In this document: positions 36,997 through 46,427 of the stretch, one piece after another
Position numbering within the stretch: the first letter of the stretch is position 1
Layout: each line of letters opens with the position of its first letter
Assembly: GCA_963806455.1 (NCBI GenBank)
Contig: CAWDXZ010000006.1
Location: 62,001-126,000, forward strand
Length of the DNA stretch: 64,000 bases
Origin: Bog-756 sp963806455
GTDB taxonomy: Bacteria > Actinomycetota > Acidimicrobiia > Acidimicrobiales > RAAP-2
Reading direction: 5' to 3'
Notes under the pieces: generated by a model
Told to the model about the DNA's origin: nothing
The model's input: the letters and a program-made list of their open reading frames with translations, nothing else
Databases searched by the model: none
Position numbers and translations under genes: made by a program

Positions 36997-37129
36997 GACG
37001 TCAGCACCGAGGAGCCAACCTATGCCCCTCCATCGGCACGTTCGACCCGGGGATTGACCCATCCCGGTGACGGGCCCCGCCCAACGCCCGGTCTGGGACC
37101 GGCGCCGCCCGATGTGGGACGGTGTCGAC

Positions 37130-38656
37130 ATGCAAACCGAGCGCCCGTCGCCGGACGGACCGGGCGGGCCTCCCGCCCTCCACTTCCGCTCCCGGGCGGG
37201 CCGGTGGGTGATCGCCGCCACCGTGCTCGGATCGGGGATGGCCGCCATCGACGCCACCGTCATCGGCATTGCCCTCCCGACGATCGGGCGGGACTTCCAT
37301 GCCTCGGTCGGCACCCTCCAGTGGGTGGTCACCGGCTACACCCTGACCCTGGCCTCGCTCCTGCTGCTGGGCGGCTCGCTCGGCGACCGCTACGGGCGCA
37401 GACGTGTCTTCATGGTCGGCATCGCCTGGTTCACCGTGACCTCGGCGGCCTGTGCCGTGTCCTCCGGGCCGGTGCAGCTCGTCGTGACCCGGATGCTGCA
37501 GGGAGTCGGCGGCGCGCTGCTCACGCCAGGGAGCCTGGCCATTCTCGAGGCCTCCTTCGCCCCGGAGGACAGGAGCGAGGCCATCGGGGCATGGTCGGGT
37601 CTCGGGGGCGTGGCCACGGCGGCCGGCCCGTTGCTCGGCGGTTATCTGATCGCTGCCGCCTCGTGGCGCTGGATCTTCCTGATCAACCTCCCGCTCGGGG
37701 CCCTGGTGCTGGTGTTGTCGGCCCGGCACGTGCCCGAGACCCGTGACCCGTCGGCGTCCGGCGGCGTCGACGTGGCCGGCGCCGCCCTGGCCACCGCCTT
37801 CCTGGCCGCCCTGGCCTACGGCCTGATCGAGGGACCGAGCCTGGGCTGGAGCTCGGCCCCCGTCGTCGTCGCCCTGGCCGCCGGCGTGACGGGGGCGGTT
37901 GCGTTCGAGGTCGTGGAACGCCGGTCAGCGGCACCGATGCTGCCCCTCGGGATCTTCTCGAACCAACAGTTCGCCGTGACCAATGCGGTGACCTTCGTGG
38001 TCTATGCCGGGTTGGGCGGGGTGCTGTTCCTCCTGCCGGCGACGCTGCAGGTGGTCAACGACTACTCACCGCTCGAGTCGGGTCTGGCGCTGCTGCCCCT
38101 GACCGCGATCATGCTGGTCTTCTCGGCCCGGTCGGGACGCATTGCCGCCGCCATCGGGCCCCGCCTCCAGATGGCCGTCGGCCCGGTCCTCGTGGGTGTC
38201 GGGATCGCCCTGTTGGCCCGGGCGCCCGAGAGCCCTTCCTATGTGACCGGCGTCCTGCCGGCGGTCGTGGTGATGGGCATCGGCCTGGCCACGACGGTGG
38301 CACCCCTGACCGCCACCGCCCTCAGCTCGGTGCCGGAGCAGCACGCCGGGCTGGCCTCGGCGGTCAACAACGACGTGGCCCGCCTCGGGAGCCTCATCGC
38401 CGTGGCCGTGCTGCCGGCACTGGGTGGGATCTCCGGCCTCAGCTACCTCCATCCGCACCAGCTGGCCCACGGGTTCCAGCGGGCGGTGCTCATCGCCGGC
38501 ACCTGGTGCGCCGGCGCCGGGGTGGTGGCCGCCTTCGGCATCCGGAACCCGGCCGAGGGCGCCCGTCGCCGGGCCTCCCGGCGGCGGGTGCCGCTCAGCT
38601 ACTGCGGGCTCGAGGCCACCCCCCTGAAGGAGACCTGCGAGGAGCCGGCTCGGTAG
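37130..38656 (+). CDS. DHA2-family MFS drug exporter
   Basis: 508 residues with about 14 membrane helices. Family signatures: ATVIGIALPTIGRDF in helix 1, GGSLGDRYGRRRVF in the 2-3 loop, and RMLQGVGGALLTPGSLAIL of motif C type in helix 5. Proton-driven efflux of toxic compounds at the plasma membrane is expected (EmrB/QacA subgroup). ATG at 37130 (MQTERPS) is preferred to 37067. Divergent from the GGDEF-EAL gene. Confidence 0.9.
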   Translation: MQTERPSPDGPGGPPALHFRSRAGRWVIAATVLGSGMAAIDATVIGIALPTIGRDFHASVGTLQWVVTGYTLTLASLLLLGGSLGDRYGRRRVFMVGIAWFTVTSAACAVSSGPVQLVVTRMLQGVGGALLTPGSLAILEASFAPEDRSEAIGAWSGLGGVATAAGPLLGGYLIAAASWRWIFLINLPLGALVLVLSARHVPETRDPSASGGVDVAGAALATAFLAALAYGLIEGPSLGWSSAPVVVALAAGVTGAVAFEVVERRSAAPMLPLGIFSNQQFAVTNAVTFVVYAGLGGVLFLLPATLQVVNDYSPLESGLALLPLTAIMLVFSARSGRIAAAIGPRLQMAVGPVLVGVGIALLARAPESPSYVTGVLPAVVVMGIGLATTVAPLTATALSSVPEQHAGLASAVNNDVARLGSLIAVAVLPALGGISGLSYLHPHQLAHGFQRAVLIAGTWCAGAGVVAAFGIRNPAEGARRRASRRRVPLSYCGLEATPLKETCEEPAR

Positions 38657-38667
38657 GTGCGGCCTGG

Positions 38668-39801
38668 TTACGGGGCGACGCTGGCCCCGAAGGCGTCATA
38701 GGGGCGTCCGAGACGCTGCGCCGACGCCCGACCGGCCTCCCATTGGAACTGGCTGAGGCCACCGGGCTCCCACGGTCCCACCGACCCGTGCTCGATGGCG
38801 CCCGGTGACTTGCTCCCGACACCGAGGCGGTCCCGGACCTCGTCGACGGGCAGCGCGGCGAGCGAGAACCAGTCGAGGCGGAGGAAGTCGATGCTGCCCG
38901 TGCACCGTGCGCCCCGCCGCATCGCATCGGCCGGCCGGGTGGCCACCCCGGCCCGCGACAGGTGCCCGAGGTCGGACTCGAACAGCCCGGCCCCGGTCCG
39001 GAGGTACCCCGTCTCGAACAGCGAGACCACCATGGCCAGCAGCGAGAACGCCCGCATGTCGTCGTTGGCGCGGGCGATGAAGGCGAAGACCTCGAGCTCG
39101 CATTCGACCGTCGTGCCGTAGTCGGCCAGCACGTGGACCCAGTCGTGCTGGGCCAACAGGGGCGGAGCCGAGCCCGGTGTGCCGGGATAGCCGAATCCCC
39201 GCGCCCGGTAGAAGTCGGACACCGGGCGGCCGAGTGTCCCGGTTGGAAGGTCCTCCAGCCGCTCCCAGCGCCCGGCCAGGGCGGGGTCATTGGTCACCGC
39301 GTCCCAGGCGTCGGCCAGGTGCGACGAGACGTGCAGGGCTCGCTCGTCCTCCTCCCCCCGCGCCGCCGTGTACCCGTTTCGCGCGAAGTCGAAGGAGGCC
39401 AGGCCGAGGCTACCGGCAGCGAATTCCCGGGCGACCAGCACCATCCCCTCGTCGACCCCGGCCTCCTGGGCCAGCCGGGTGACCCGCTCCACGACCCGGG
39501 ACGGGATGGGCCGGAGCACCAGCACCAGCAGGATCACGAGCTGGACGATGCGGGTGCGGAATGCCTCGTTCCGGCGGGCCATGGCGTGGGCGAGGGCGGC
39601 CTGGTCGATCGGACCCTCGCCCGTCCCGAACGGGAACCCGGTCATGGCCGGGACGAGTGCCTCGGCCAACAGGCCCTGCAGCTGGCTGGGAGGCCCGTCG
39701 GCGGCGATGACCCCGAGGATCCCGCGGCACAGCAGCCCCACCTCCTCCGCGTCGGGAGGGTCGCGGTTCACCGTATCGGCGGTCGGAAAGGGCACCGGCA
39801 C
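38668..39801 (-). CDS. TerB-like / COQ4-like protein
   Basis: 377 residues. The N-terminal third (GLLCRGILGVIAADGPPSQLQGLLAEALV) resembles a TerB-type helical domain. The second half has H219-D-x2-H223-x11-E235, exactly the metal-binding pattern of COQ4, in LLAQHDWVHVLADYGTTVE, followed by a helical region like COQ4 (ELEVFAFIARANDDMRAFSLLAMVV). COQ4 proteins organise or catalyse a step in ubiquinone biosynthesis; actinobacteria make menaquinone, so a different quinone or lipid role is likely. This fusion reading is inference. Confidence 0.55.
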   Translation of the reverse strand: MPVPFPTADTVNRDPPDAEEVGLLCRGILGVIAADGPPSQLQGLLAEALVPAMTGFPFGTGEGPIDQAALAHAMARRNEAFRTRIVQLVILLVLVLRPIPSRVVERVTRLAQEAGVDEGMVLVAREFAAGSLGLASFDFARNGYTAARGEEDERALHVSSHLADAWDAVTNDPALAGRWERLEDLPTGTLGRPVSDFYRARGFGYPGTPGSAPPLLAQHDWVHVLADYGTTVECELEVFAFIARANDDMRAFSLLAMVVSLFETGYLRTGAGLFESDLGHLSRAGVATRPADAMRRGARCTGSIDFLRLDWFSLAALPVDEVRDRLGVGSKSPGAIEHGSVGPWEPGGLSQFQWEAGRASAQRLGRPYDAFGASVAP

Positions 39802-39899
39802 TCACGGCGACGTTATCCTTCACGGCGCGGACCCCGTCCGGACGCCCGACGGGCGACCGCACCCGGCAACAGGCACGCCGACAGGGAGGTCCCGCCAGA

Positions 39900-40919
39900 A
39901 TGCCCGCCACGCCAATCAGGTTCGGGGTGCTCGGCGCGGCCCGGATCGCCCCCGCCGCTCTGATCCGACCGAGCCGGGACAACCCCGAGGTGACCATCGA
40001 GGCGGTCGCAGCACGCGATACCGCCCGGGCCCGGGGTTTCGCCGGCCGCCACCGGATCCCGCGGGTCCTCGCTAGCTACGAGGCCGTGGTGTCTGATCCC
40101 GAGGTCGACGCCGTCTACGTCCCGCTCCCCAACAGTCTCCACGCCGAATGGACTCTGGCCGCCATCGAGGCTGGAAAGCACGTCCTGTGCGAGAAGCCCT
40201 TCACCTCCAATGCCGAGCAGGCTCGGGCGGTGGTGGCGGCGAGGCCGGCCCAGGCCGGCCCGGTGGTGATGGAGGCGTTCCACTACCGGTACCATCCTTT
40301 GGCCCACCGCATGCGGGAGATCATGGACGGGGGGGAGCTCGGCCGGCTCCGTCACATCGACGTGTGGCTGTGCGCCCCGATCCTCGACAAGTCGGACATC
40401 CGCTACCAGTTCGACCTGGCCGGCGGCGCCATGATGGACATGGGATCCTATGTCGTCCACATCGCCCGCCTGCTCGGCGGCGGGGAGCCCACGGTGGTCG
40501 AGGCCGATGCCAAGCTCCACCGTCCGGAGGTCGACCGGGCCATGCGGGCCCGCCTCCGGTTCGAGGCCGGCCACTCCGCCACGGTGCATTGTTCGATGTG
40601 GTCCTCCTCGGTCCTGCACCTGGCGGCACGGGTCACCGGCGACGAGGGCGAGCTTCGGGTCTTCAACCCGATCGCCCCGCAGTACGCCAGCTGGCTCACG
40701 GTGCGCGACCGCGGCGGCCGGCGGATCGAGATCCCCACCCGGCGATCGACCTACTCCTTCCAACTCGATGCCTTCTGTGATGCGGTCCGGCGGGGTCGCC
40801 CGGTCTTGACCGGCCCCGAGGACGCCGTGGCCAACATGGAGGTGATCGACGCCGTGTACCGTGCTGCGGACATGGCGCCCCGCGCCACCTCACCCGGTCG
40901 ACAAGGAGTCCACCCATGA
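39900..40919 (+). CDS. Gfo/Idh/MocA family oxidoreductase
   Basis: 339 residues. Rossmann start RFGVLGAARIAPAALI, then the family motif EKPFTSNAEQARAVV (Lys of the EKP triad) and a C-terminal sheet domain with DMGSYVVHIARLL. NAD(P)-dependent oxidation or reduction of a sugar or cyclitol. Its TGA overlaps the ATG of the next gene (ATGA at 40916-40919), so the two are translated as a unit. Confidence 0.92.
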   Translation: MPATPIRFGVLGAARIAPAALIRPSRDNPEVTIEAVAARDTARARGFAGRHRIPRVLASYEAVVSDPEVDAVYVPLPNSLHAEWTLAAIEAGKHVLCEKPFTSNAEQARAVVAARPAQAGPVVMEAFHYRYHPLAHRMREIMDGGELGRLRHIDVWLCAPILDKSDIRYQFDLAGGAMMDMGSYVVHIARLLGGGEPTVVEADAKLHRPEVDRAMRARLRFEAGHSATVHCSMWSSSVLHLAARVTGDEGELRVFNPIAPQYASWLTVRDRGGRRIEIPTRRSTYSFQLDAFCDAVRRGRPVLTGPEDAVANMEVIDAVYRAADMAPRATSPGRQGVHP

Positions 40920-42307
40920 GCACGTTCCCGTACCAAGGCCGGTTCGAGTTGCACCGTCGGTTGCCCGAGGCGGGAACCCCCCGGTCCGACGTCCTCGCCG
41001 CCCTCCGCACCATGGCGGTCGAGGAGGACGCCACCTGGGAGTCGGGCAAGTGCTCGGGGACCATGTACTGCGGCGACCACGACCACTACCGGTTCATGAA
41101 CGAGGCCTTCGGCCTCTTCGCCCACGTCAACGTGCTGCAGCGGGACATGTGTCCGAGCGCCACGAAGTTCGAGTCCGAGATCATCGCCATGACTCTCGAC
41201 CTCCTCCACGCCGACGCCGCTGCCGATGGTGACCCCGCCGGCCTGGTCGCCACGGGCGGAACGGGCAGCATCTGCCACGCCGTGCTGGCCTACCGCGAGC
41301 ACGGTGCGCAGACCCAGCGTGTCGACCGCCCGAACATCATCAAGCCGGAGACGGCGCACCCGGCGTTCGACAAGGCGTGCCACCTCTTCGGTGTCGAGCT
41401 CAGGGTGGCACCCGTCGATCCGGTGACCACCACCGTGGACGTGGACTGGGTGGACAGCCACATCGACGCCAACACCGTGGCCATCGTCGGATCTGCTTGC
41501 AACTACGGGTACGGCACCATCGACCCGATCGGGGCCCTCTCCGAGGTGGCGTTGCGCCACGGCGTCGGGCTCCACGTGGACAGTTGCCTCGGCGGGTTCA
41601 TCCTCCCCTTCGGCCAGGAGCTCGGCTACGACATCCCGGTGTTCGACTACCGCCATCCCGGGGTCACCTCGATGTCGGCCGACACCCACAAGTACGGCTA
41701 TGCGTTCAAGGGGACGTCGGTGCTCACCTTCCGGGACAAGGCCCTCCGCAATGCCCAGTACTTCTTCCTCACCGACTGGAGTGGCGGCAAGTACTGCTCC
41801 CCCGGCATGGAAGGATCGCGTTCGGGTGGGCTCATCGCTGCCACATGGGCGGCCATGGTGCAGCTGGGCCGGGAGGGCTATCGCCGGTACGCCCGGGAGA
41901 TATTCGCCACGGCCGCCACCATGCAAGAGGCCGTCCGTTCCCATCCCGAGCTGTCCATCCTCGGTGACCCCACGTTCCTGTTCAGCTTCACGTCGGACCG
42001 GTTCGACATCTACCACGTGAACGACTTCATGCGTGAGCGGGGCTGGCGCTTCAACGGCCAGCAATATCCGAACGCCCTGCACATGGCGGTCACCCGTCCC
42101 CAGACCCAGACGGGAGTGGCCGACCGGTTCGCCACCGACCTGTCCGACGCGGTCGCCTACGCCGGGGAGCACGCCGACGAGGCGCCGAAAACGGGCGCCG
42201 TCTACGGAGGGGTGGCCGGAGGGATGACCGACGAGGCCGACGGGTTCATCCGAGCCGTCATGGCGGACATGATGGACGCCCAGCAGGCCGTCCCGGCCGA
42301 TGACTGA
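40916..42307 (+). CDS. Group II PLP decarboxylase, sphingosine-1-phosphate-lyase-like
   Basis: 463 residues. The PLP lysine lies in SADTHKYGYAFKG, and FFLTDWSGGKYCSPGMEGSRSGG strongly resembles the eukaryotic and bacterial sphingosine-1-phosphate lyase segment. Aldehyde release from a phosphorylated amino alcohol, or an amino-acid decarboxylation, is expected. It has no N-terminal membrane anchor. Operon with the upstream Gfo/Idh oxidoreductase by 4-base overlap and, at 26 bases, with the sugar kinase. Confidence 0.87.
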   Translation: MSTFPYQGRFELHRRLPEAGTPRSDVLAALRTMAVEEDATWESGKCSGTMYCGDHDHYRFMNEAFGLFAHVNVLQRDMCPSATKFESEIIAMTLDLLHADAAADGDPAGLVATGGTGSICHAVLAYREHGAQTQRVDRPNIIKPETAHPAFDKACHLFGVELRVAPVDPVTTTVDVDWVDSHIDANTVAIVGSACNYGYGTIDPIGALSEVALRHGVGLHVDSCLGGFILPFGQELGYDIPVFDYRHPGVTSMSADTHKYGYAFKGTSVLTFRDKALRNAQYFFLTDWSGGKYCSPGMEGSRSGGLIAATWAAMVQLGREGYRRYAREIFATAATMQEAVRSHPELSILGDPTFLFSFTSDRFDIYHVNDFMRERGWRFNGQQYPNALHMAVTRPQTQTGVADRFATDLSDAVAYAGEHADEAPKTGAVYGGVAGGMTDEADGFIRAVMADMMDAQQAVPADD

Positions 42308-42333
42308 GGCCGTGGAGCCGCCATCGAGCCGGT

Positions 42334-43908
42334 ATGGTCCCCGGGCCTGAGCGGGACCCGGCCGGCCACTATGCCCTGGCCGTCGACCTGGGCACCGGCG
42401 GCCCGAAGGTCGGCCTGGTCTCCCTGACCGGGATCGTCGCCTACCGGGAACACCTGCCCGTGGTCACCCGCCGCTCGGACGACGGCGGCGCAACCCAGGA
42501 CGCGGCCGAGTGGTGGCGGTTGATCCGCCGGTCGGCCCGGCGGGCCGTCGAGTCGGGGACCGTGGCGGAGGCGGACATCGTGGCCGTCTCGTGCACCGGC
42601 CAATGGGCCAGCACGGTGCCGGTGGACCGATCCGGCGTGCCGGTCGGTGACTGCCTCCTGTGGCTGGACTGCCGGGGCGCCAGGTTCGTCCGCCGGGCCG
42701 TCGGGGGGCCCGTCGGCGGGTACGCCCCCCGAGCGCTGGCCCGGTGGATCCGCCACAGCGGCGGAGCCCCTTCGACCTCGGGCGCCGATCCCATCGGGCA
42801 CATGCTCTACGTCGAGCACGAGCTCCCCGACGTGGCCCGGGTCGCCACGTGGTACCTCGAGCCGGTCGACTATCTGACCATGTGCTTCACCGGTGTGGCC
42901 GCCGCCACCCCCGCCTCGATGGCGGGTGCCTGGCTCACCGACACCCGCCAGTCCGAGCGGGTCGCCTACGACCCGAGGCTCATCGCCATGTCCGGGGTGC
43001 CGCCCGACAAACTGCCCCCCTTGGTCCCGACCGGCAGCGTGGTGGGCGGCCTGCTCGCCCCGGTGGCCGACGAGCTCGGGCTCCGCCCCGGGCTCCCGGT
43101 GGTGGCCGGCACCCCCGACCTGCATTCGGCCGCCGCCGGCGCCGGTGCCGTGCTGGCCCACCAGGCCCACCTGGCCATCTCCACCACCAGCTGGGTCAGC
43201 TGCCCCCATCCGGTGAAGAAGACCGACCCCATCCGTCAGATGGCCACGGTGCCGGGGTTCGTCGAGGGGCTCTACCTGGTGGCCAACAACCAGGACTCGG
43301 GGGGAGCCGCTTTCGAATGGCTGCGGAAGGGCTTGTCCGGCGAGGGCCGGCCGTGCTCCTTCGACCAGCTGACCGACTTGGCGGCCAGGGCGGCACCGGG
43401 GAGCGGTGGGCTCCTCTTCACACCCTGGCTGGCCGGCGAGCGGTCCCCGGTCGACAATCGGGCGGCTCGGGGTGGCTTCCACAACCTGTCGCTCCGGACC
43501 ACGCGGGCCGACATGGTCCGCGCGGTCCTCGAAGGGGTGGCCTTCAACGCCCGCTGGCTCTCCGAGTCCCTTGAACGGTTCGTCGGTCGGCGCATCGGCC
43601 CCATCCGGGCCGTGGGCGGGGGCGCCACCTCCCCCCTGTGGTGCTCGATCTACGCCAGCGTCCTGGACCGGCCCATCGAGCAGGTGGCCGACGCCCAGCA
43701 CGCCAACCTGCGGGGCAGCGCCCTGCTGGCCGGCATGGCGCTCGGCCGGGTGCAGCCCCGGGAGCTGGCCTCACTGGTCGCCGTGGAGGCCACCCACCGC
43801 CCCGATCCGTCCACCCGCCAGGTGTACGACCGGCTCTTCGCCGAGTTCCCGGCCCTCTACTCGGCCCAGAAGGGGTTGTTCACCCGGCTCAATCGGAGCC
43901 GGCGATGA
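42334..43908 (+). CDS. FGGY-family carbohydrate kinase (xylulokinase-like)
   Basis: 524 residues. N-terminal ALAVDLGTGGPKVGLV is the phosphate loop of the actin-like fold; SCTGQWASTVPVD and LLWLDCRGA are substrate-side; AVGGGATSPLWCSIYASVLDRPI is the adenosine loop. ATP-dependent phosphorylation of a pentulose or related polyol. Third gene of the operon with the oxidoreductase and PLP enzyme, so it may supply or consume the phosphorylated intermediate of the lyase. Confidence 0.88.
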   Translation: MVPGPERDPAGHYALAVDLGTGGPKVGLVSLTGIVAYREHLPVVTRRSDDGGATQDAAEWWRLIRRSARRAVESGTVAEADIVAVSCTGQWASTVPVDRSGVPVGDCLLWLDCRGARFVRRAVGGPVGGYAPRALARWIRHSGGAPSTSGADPIGHMLYVEHELPDVARVATWYLEPVDYLTMCFTGVAAATPASMAGAWLTDTRQSERVAYDPRLIAMSGVPPDKLPPLVPTGSVVGGLLAPVADELGLRPGLPVVAGTPDLHSAAAGAGAVLAHQAHLAISTTSWVSCPHPVKKTDPIRQMATVPGFVEGLYLVANNQDSGGAAFEWLRKGLSGEGRPCSFDQLTDLAARAAPGSGGLLFTPWLAGERSPVDNRAARGGFHNLSLRTTRADMVRAVLEGVAFNARWLSESLERFVGRRIGPIRAVGGGATSPLWCSIYASVLDRPIEQVADAQHANLRGSALLAGMALGRVQPRELASLVAVEATHRPDPSTRQVYDRLFAEFPALYSAQKGLFTRLNRSRR

Positions 43909-43994
43909 GCCGTTGTGACCCGCTCCCTTCCCTGCCGGGGCGGCCGAGCGCCGAACGTTAGGGTGAACCGGTCGATCGATCGGGAGGCCCGGCA

Positions 43995-44963
43995 ATGAAG
44001 GCAGCGGTGTACTACACGACGGGCGGCCCCGAGGTGTTCCGATACGAGGAGGTCCCCGACCCCGTCCCCAGCCCCGACGAGGTCCTCGTACGGGTCGAGG
44101 CCATCAGCATCGAGGGAGGCGACACCCTCAACCGCCTGGGCGGAGACATTCCCCGGACCCCGCACATCGTCGGCTATCAATGCGCCGGAACCATCGTGGC
44201 CAAGGGCCCGGGCGTCGGCGGCCTGGCCGAGGGCGACCGGGTGGTCACGGTCGGTCTGGACGGCTCCCACGCCGAGCTGCGGGCCGTGGGCGAGCCGTTC
44301 TGCTGGGCCGTCCCGGCCGGGCTCAGCACCGAGGAGGCGGCCTGCGTCCCGGTGCCGTTCGGGACGGCCGACGACTGCCTCTTCGAGTTCGGAGGCCTCC
44401 AGGCCGGGGAGACCGCCCTGATCCAGGCGGGGGCCAGCGGGGTGGGCATCGCCGCCATCCAGCTGGCCAAACGGGCCGGTGCCAGGGTGATCGCCACCGC
44501 TTCGAGCCGGGACCGCCTCGAGCGGCTGGGCCCTCTGGGCCTCGACCACGGCATCGACTACACGACCGAGGACTTCGTCGACGCGGTCCGCCGGCTGACC
44601 GGCGGTCGGGGAGCCGACGTGATCGTCGACTCCGTCGGGGGCCCCACCCTGCAGCGGAGCCTGCACTGCCTGGCCTACCGCGGCCGGTGCATCTCCTTCG
44701 GCGACGCCGGCCGGGCCGTCGCCGAGCGCCTGGACGTGTCCTCCATGCGCCCCAACAACCAGACACTGGTGGGCTACTTCCTCGGAGCCGAGCTCTTCCT
44801 CGGGCCACGGGCCCACGCCGTGGTCGCCGGACACCTCGCCGACGTCGCCGCCGGCCGCCTGCACGTGGTCATCGACCGCCGCTACCCACTGGAGCAGGCC
44901 GGTGAGGCCCACGCCTACATCGAGAGCCGCCGCGCCTTCGGGCGCGTGATCCTGGTCCCTTGA
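43995..44963 (+). CDS. Zinc-independent quinone/alkene oxidoreductase of the MDR superfamily
   Basis: 322 residues. GroES-like N-terminus (MKAAVYYTTGGPEVF) followed by a Rossmann domain with AGASGVGIAAIQLAKRAG. Zinc-ligating cysteines are not seen, as in Qor-type enzymes. NADPH-dependent reduction of quinones or enones is expected. TGA at 44961-44963 overlaps the TTG start of the acetyltransferase gene. Confidence 0.9.
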   Translation: MKAAVYYTTGGPEVFRYEEVPDPVPSPDEVLVRVEAISIEGGDTLNRLGGDIPRTPHIVGYQCAGTIVAKGPGVGGLAEGDRVVTVGLDGSHAELRAVGEPFCWAVPAGLSTEEAACVPVPFGTADDCLFEFGGLQAGETALIQAGASGVGIAAIQLAKRAGARVIATASSRDRLERLGPLGLDHGIDYTTEDFVDAVRRLTGGRGADVIVDSVGGPTLQRSLHCLAYRGRCISFGDAGRAVAERLDVSSMRPNNQTLVGYFLGAELFLGPRAHAVVAGHLADVAAGRLHVVIDRRYPLEQAGEAHAYIESRRAFGRVILVP

Positions 44964-45478
44964 GCTCGCCTCGGCGGGTCGGGGCGGCGGCCACCATCCG
45001 ACCGGCGGGCCCGGACGACGTCGATGCCCTGGTCCAGATGGTCCACGAGCTCGCCCGCTACGAGCGGTCACCCGGATCGGTCGAGATCGACCGGGCGCAC
45101 CTGCACGACGCCCTCTTCGGTGCGGCTCCGACCGTGTTCGCCCATGTGGCCGACGTCGGCGGCCGGGTCGTCGGGATGGCGATCTGGTTCCTCACCTTCT
45201 CCACCTGGACCGGGCGGCACGGGATCTACCTGGAGGACCTCTTCGTCATCCCCGAGGCCCGTTCACTCGGAGTCGGCCGGTCCCTGCTGGCCGAGATGGC
45301 GGCCATCGCCAGGCGGTCCGGCTACCGCCGCGTCGAGTGGTCGGTGCTCGACTGGAACGAGGCCGCGCTGAACCTGTACCGGTCGATCGAGGCGGTGCCC
45401 AAAGACGGGTGGACGGTGTACCGATTGGACGGGACCGAGCTGGACGCGCTGGCCACCGAGGCCGATCCGGCCATCTGA
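44960..45478 (+). CDS. GNAT N-acetyltransferase (diamine acetyltransferase-like)
   Basis: 172 residues from a TTG start in a TTGA overlap with the preceding stop. The acetyl-CoA loop reads IPEARSLGVGRSLLAEMA; the strand before it is GRHGIYLEDLFV, and the C-terminal WSVLDWNEAALNLYRSIEA fits SAT-type polyamine or small-amine acetyltransferases. Coupled to the oxidoreductase. Substrate not known. Confidence 0.85.
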   Translation: MSSPRRVGAAATIRPAGPDDVDALVQMVHELARYERSPGSVEIDRAHLHDALFGAAPTVFAHVADVGGRVVGMAIWFLTFSTWTGRHGIYLEDLFVIPEARSLGVGRSLLAEMAAIARRSGYRRVEWSVLDWNEAALNLYRSIEAVPKDGWTVYRLDGTELDALATEADPAI

Positions 45479-45492
45479 GCCCACCGGCAGGC

Positions 45493-46314
45493 TCAGATGG
45501 TGAAGGCCAGGTTGGCCACCAGCCGCTCGCTGAGCTCCCGGTCCCCCGAGTAGACGACGCCCTCACCGTTCCGGTCCGGCCCGTCGTCCCGACCACCGGT
45601 GAGCCGCAGGAACAACGGTACGGGTAGTTCGATCCGCACCGTGGGAGGCCCTCTGAGCGAATCCACGACGGTGGCCCGTCCCTCCACCTCGACCAGGTAG
45701 GTCACGGACAGCGGACCACTCAGGTCGATACGGACGCTCGTTCCTTCGGGCAATCCGGCGCGGCGGCCCACGATGTAGCCGAGGCCGGTCGAGACCTCGG
45801 CCAGGGCCGAGCGCAGGTCGGCGTCGGCATTACGGGGGGGCGCAGCGACCGCCGACCGGATGTCGTGCTCGTGCATGAAGCAGTCGTAGTGCCTGATCCT
45901 CATGAACCTTCCGTACGTCTCGTTGTGGCCGGCCGGCGTCCACGAGGGGGCGTCGAAGTCCTCCTGGGTCATGGCGTCGAGTGCCGCCATCCGTCGTCCC
46001 GTGACATCGTCGAAGCGGGCCAGCATCTCGGGACCGCTCAGCAGGCGCATCGACTCCACCCAGATCTCGTTGGCCTCGGCGATGGGGTTCCGCATATGGG
46101 AGAGATGGGAGACGTCCACATCGGGGGGAGACTCCCCGCACAGCATCGACTCGGCTCCGATCACATGGCTCAGGACGTCGCGGACCGTCCAGCCCGGGAG
46201 GCAGGTCGGCCGGTCCCAGTCGTCCGGGGGCAACGACGAGCACAGGGCGGCGATGGCCCCGTACTCGGTGCGCAGGAGGTCGGTCACCTCCGCCTTGTCC
46301 ACGAACGTCGGCAC
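45493..46314 (-). CDS. Maleylpyruvate isomerase-type (DinB/MDMPI) mycothiol-dependent family protein
   Basis: 273 residues from GTG. The N-terminal four-helix part has WDRPTCLPGWTVRDVLSHVIGAE with the metal histidine, and later MHEHDIRSA with further ligands. The C-terminal domain is of the SCP2-like type often attached. The family carries out mycothiol-dependent isomerisation or transfer; it is typical of actinobacteria. Convergent with the acetyltransferase gene (14 bases). Confidence 0.87.
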   Translation of the reverse strand: MPTFVDKAEVTDLLRTEYGAIAALCSSLPPDDWDRPTCLPGWTVRDVLSHVIGAESMLCGESPPDVDVSHLSHMRNPIAEANEIWVESMRLLSGPEMLARFDDVTGRRMAALDAMTQEDFDAPSWTPAGHNETYGRFMRIRHYDCFMHEHDIRSAVAAPPRNADADLRSALAEVSTGLGYIVGRRAGLPEGTSVRIDLSGPLSVTYLVEVEGRATVVDSLRGPPTVRIELPVPLFLRLTGGRDDGPDRNGEGVVYSGDRELSERLVANLAFTI

Positions 46315-46427
46315 GGCTCACCACCGTAGCGGGAATGCCCTGGTCGGAAGCGAGCCGAGTCCGCCGCGGTGCTCAACCGCCCCGGCCAAACAGCCGATAG
46401 ACAAGGCAGGACGGCCGAAGGTGAGCG

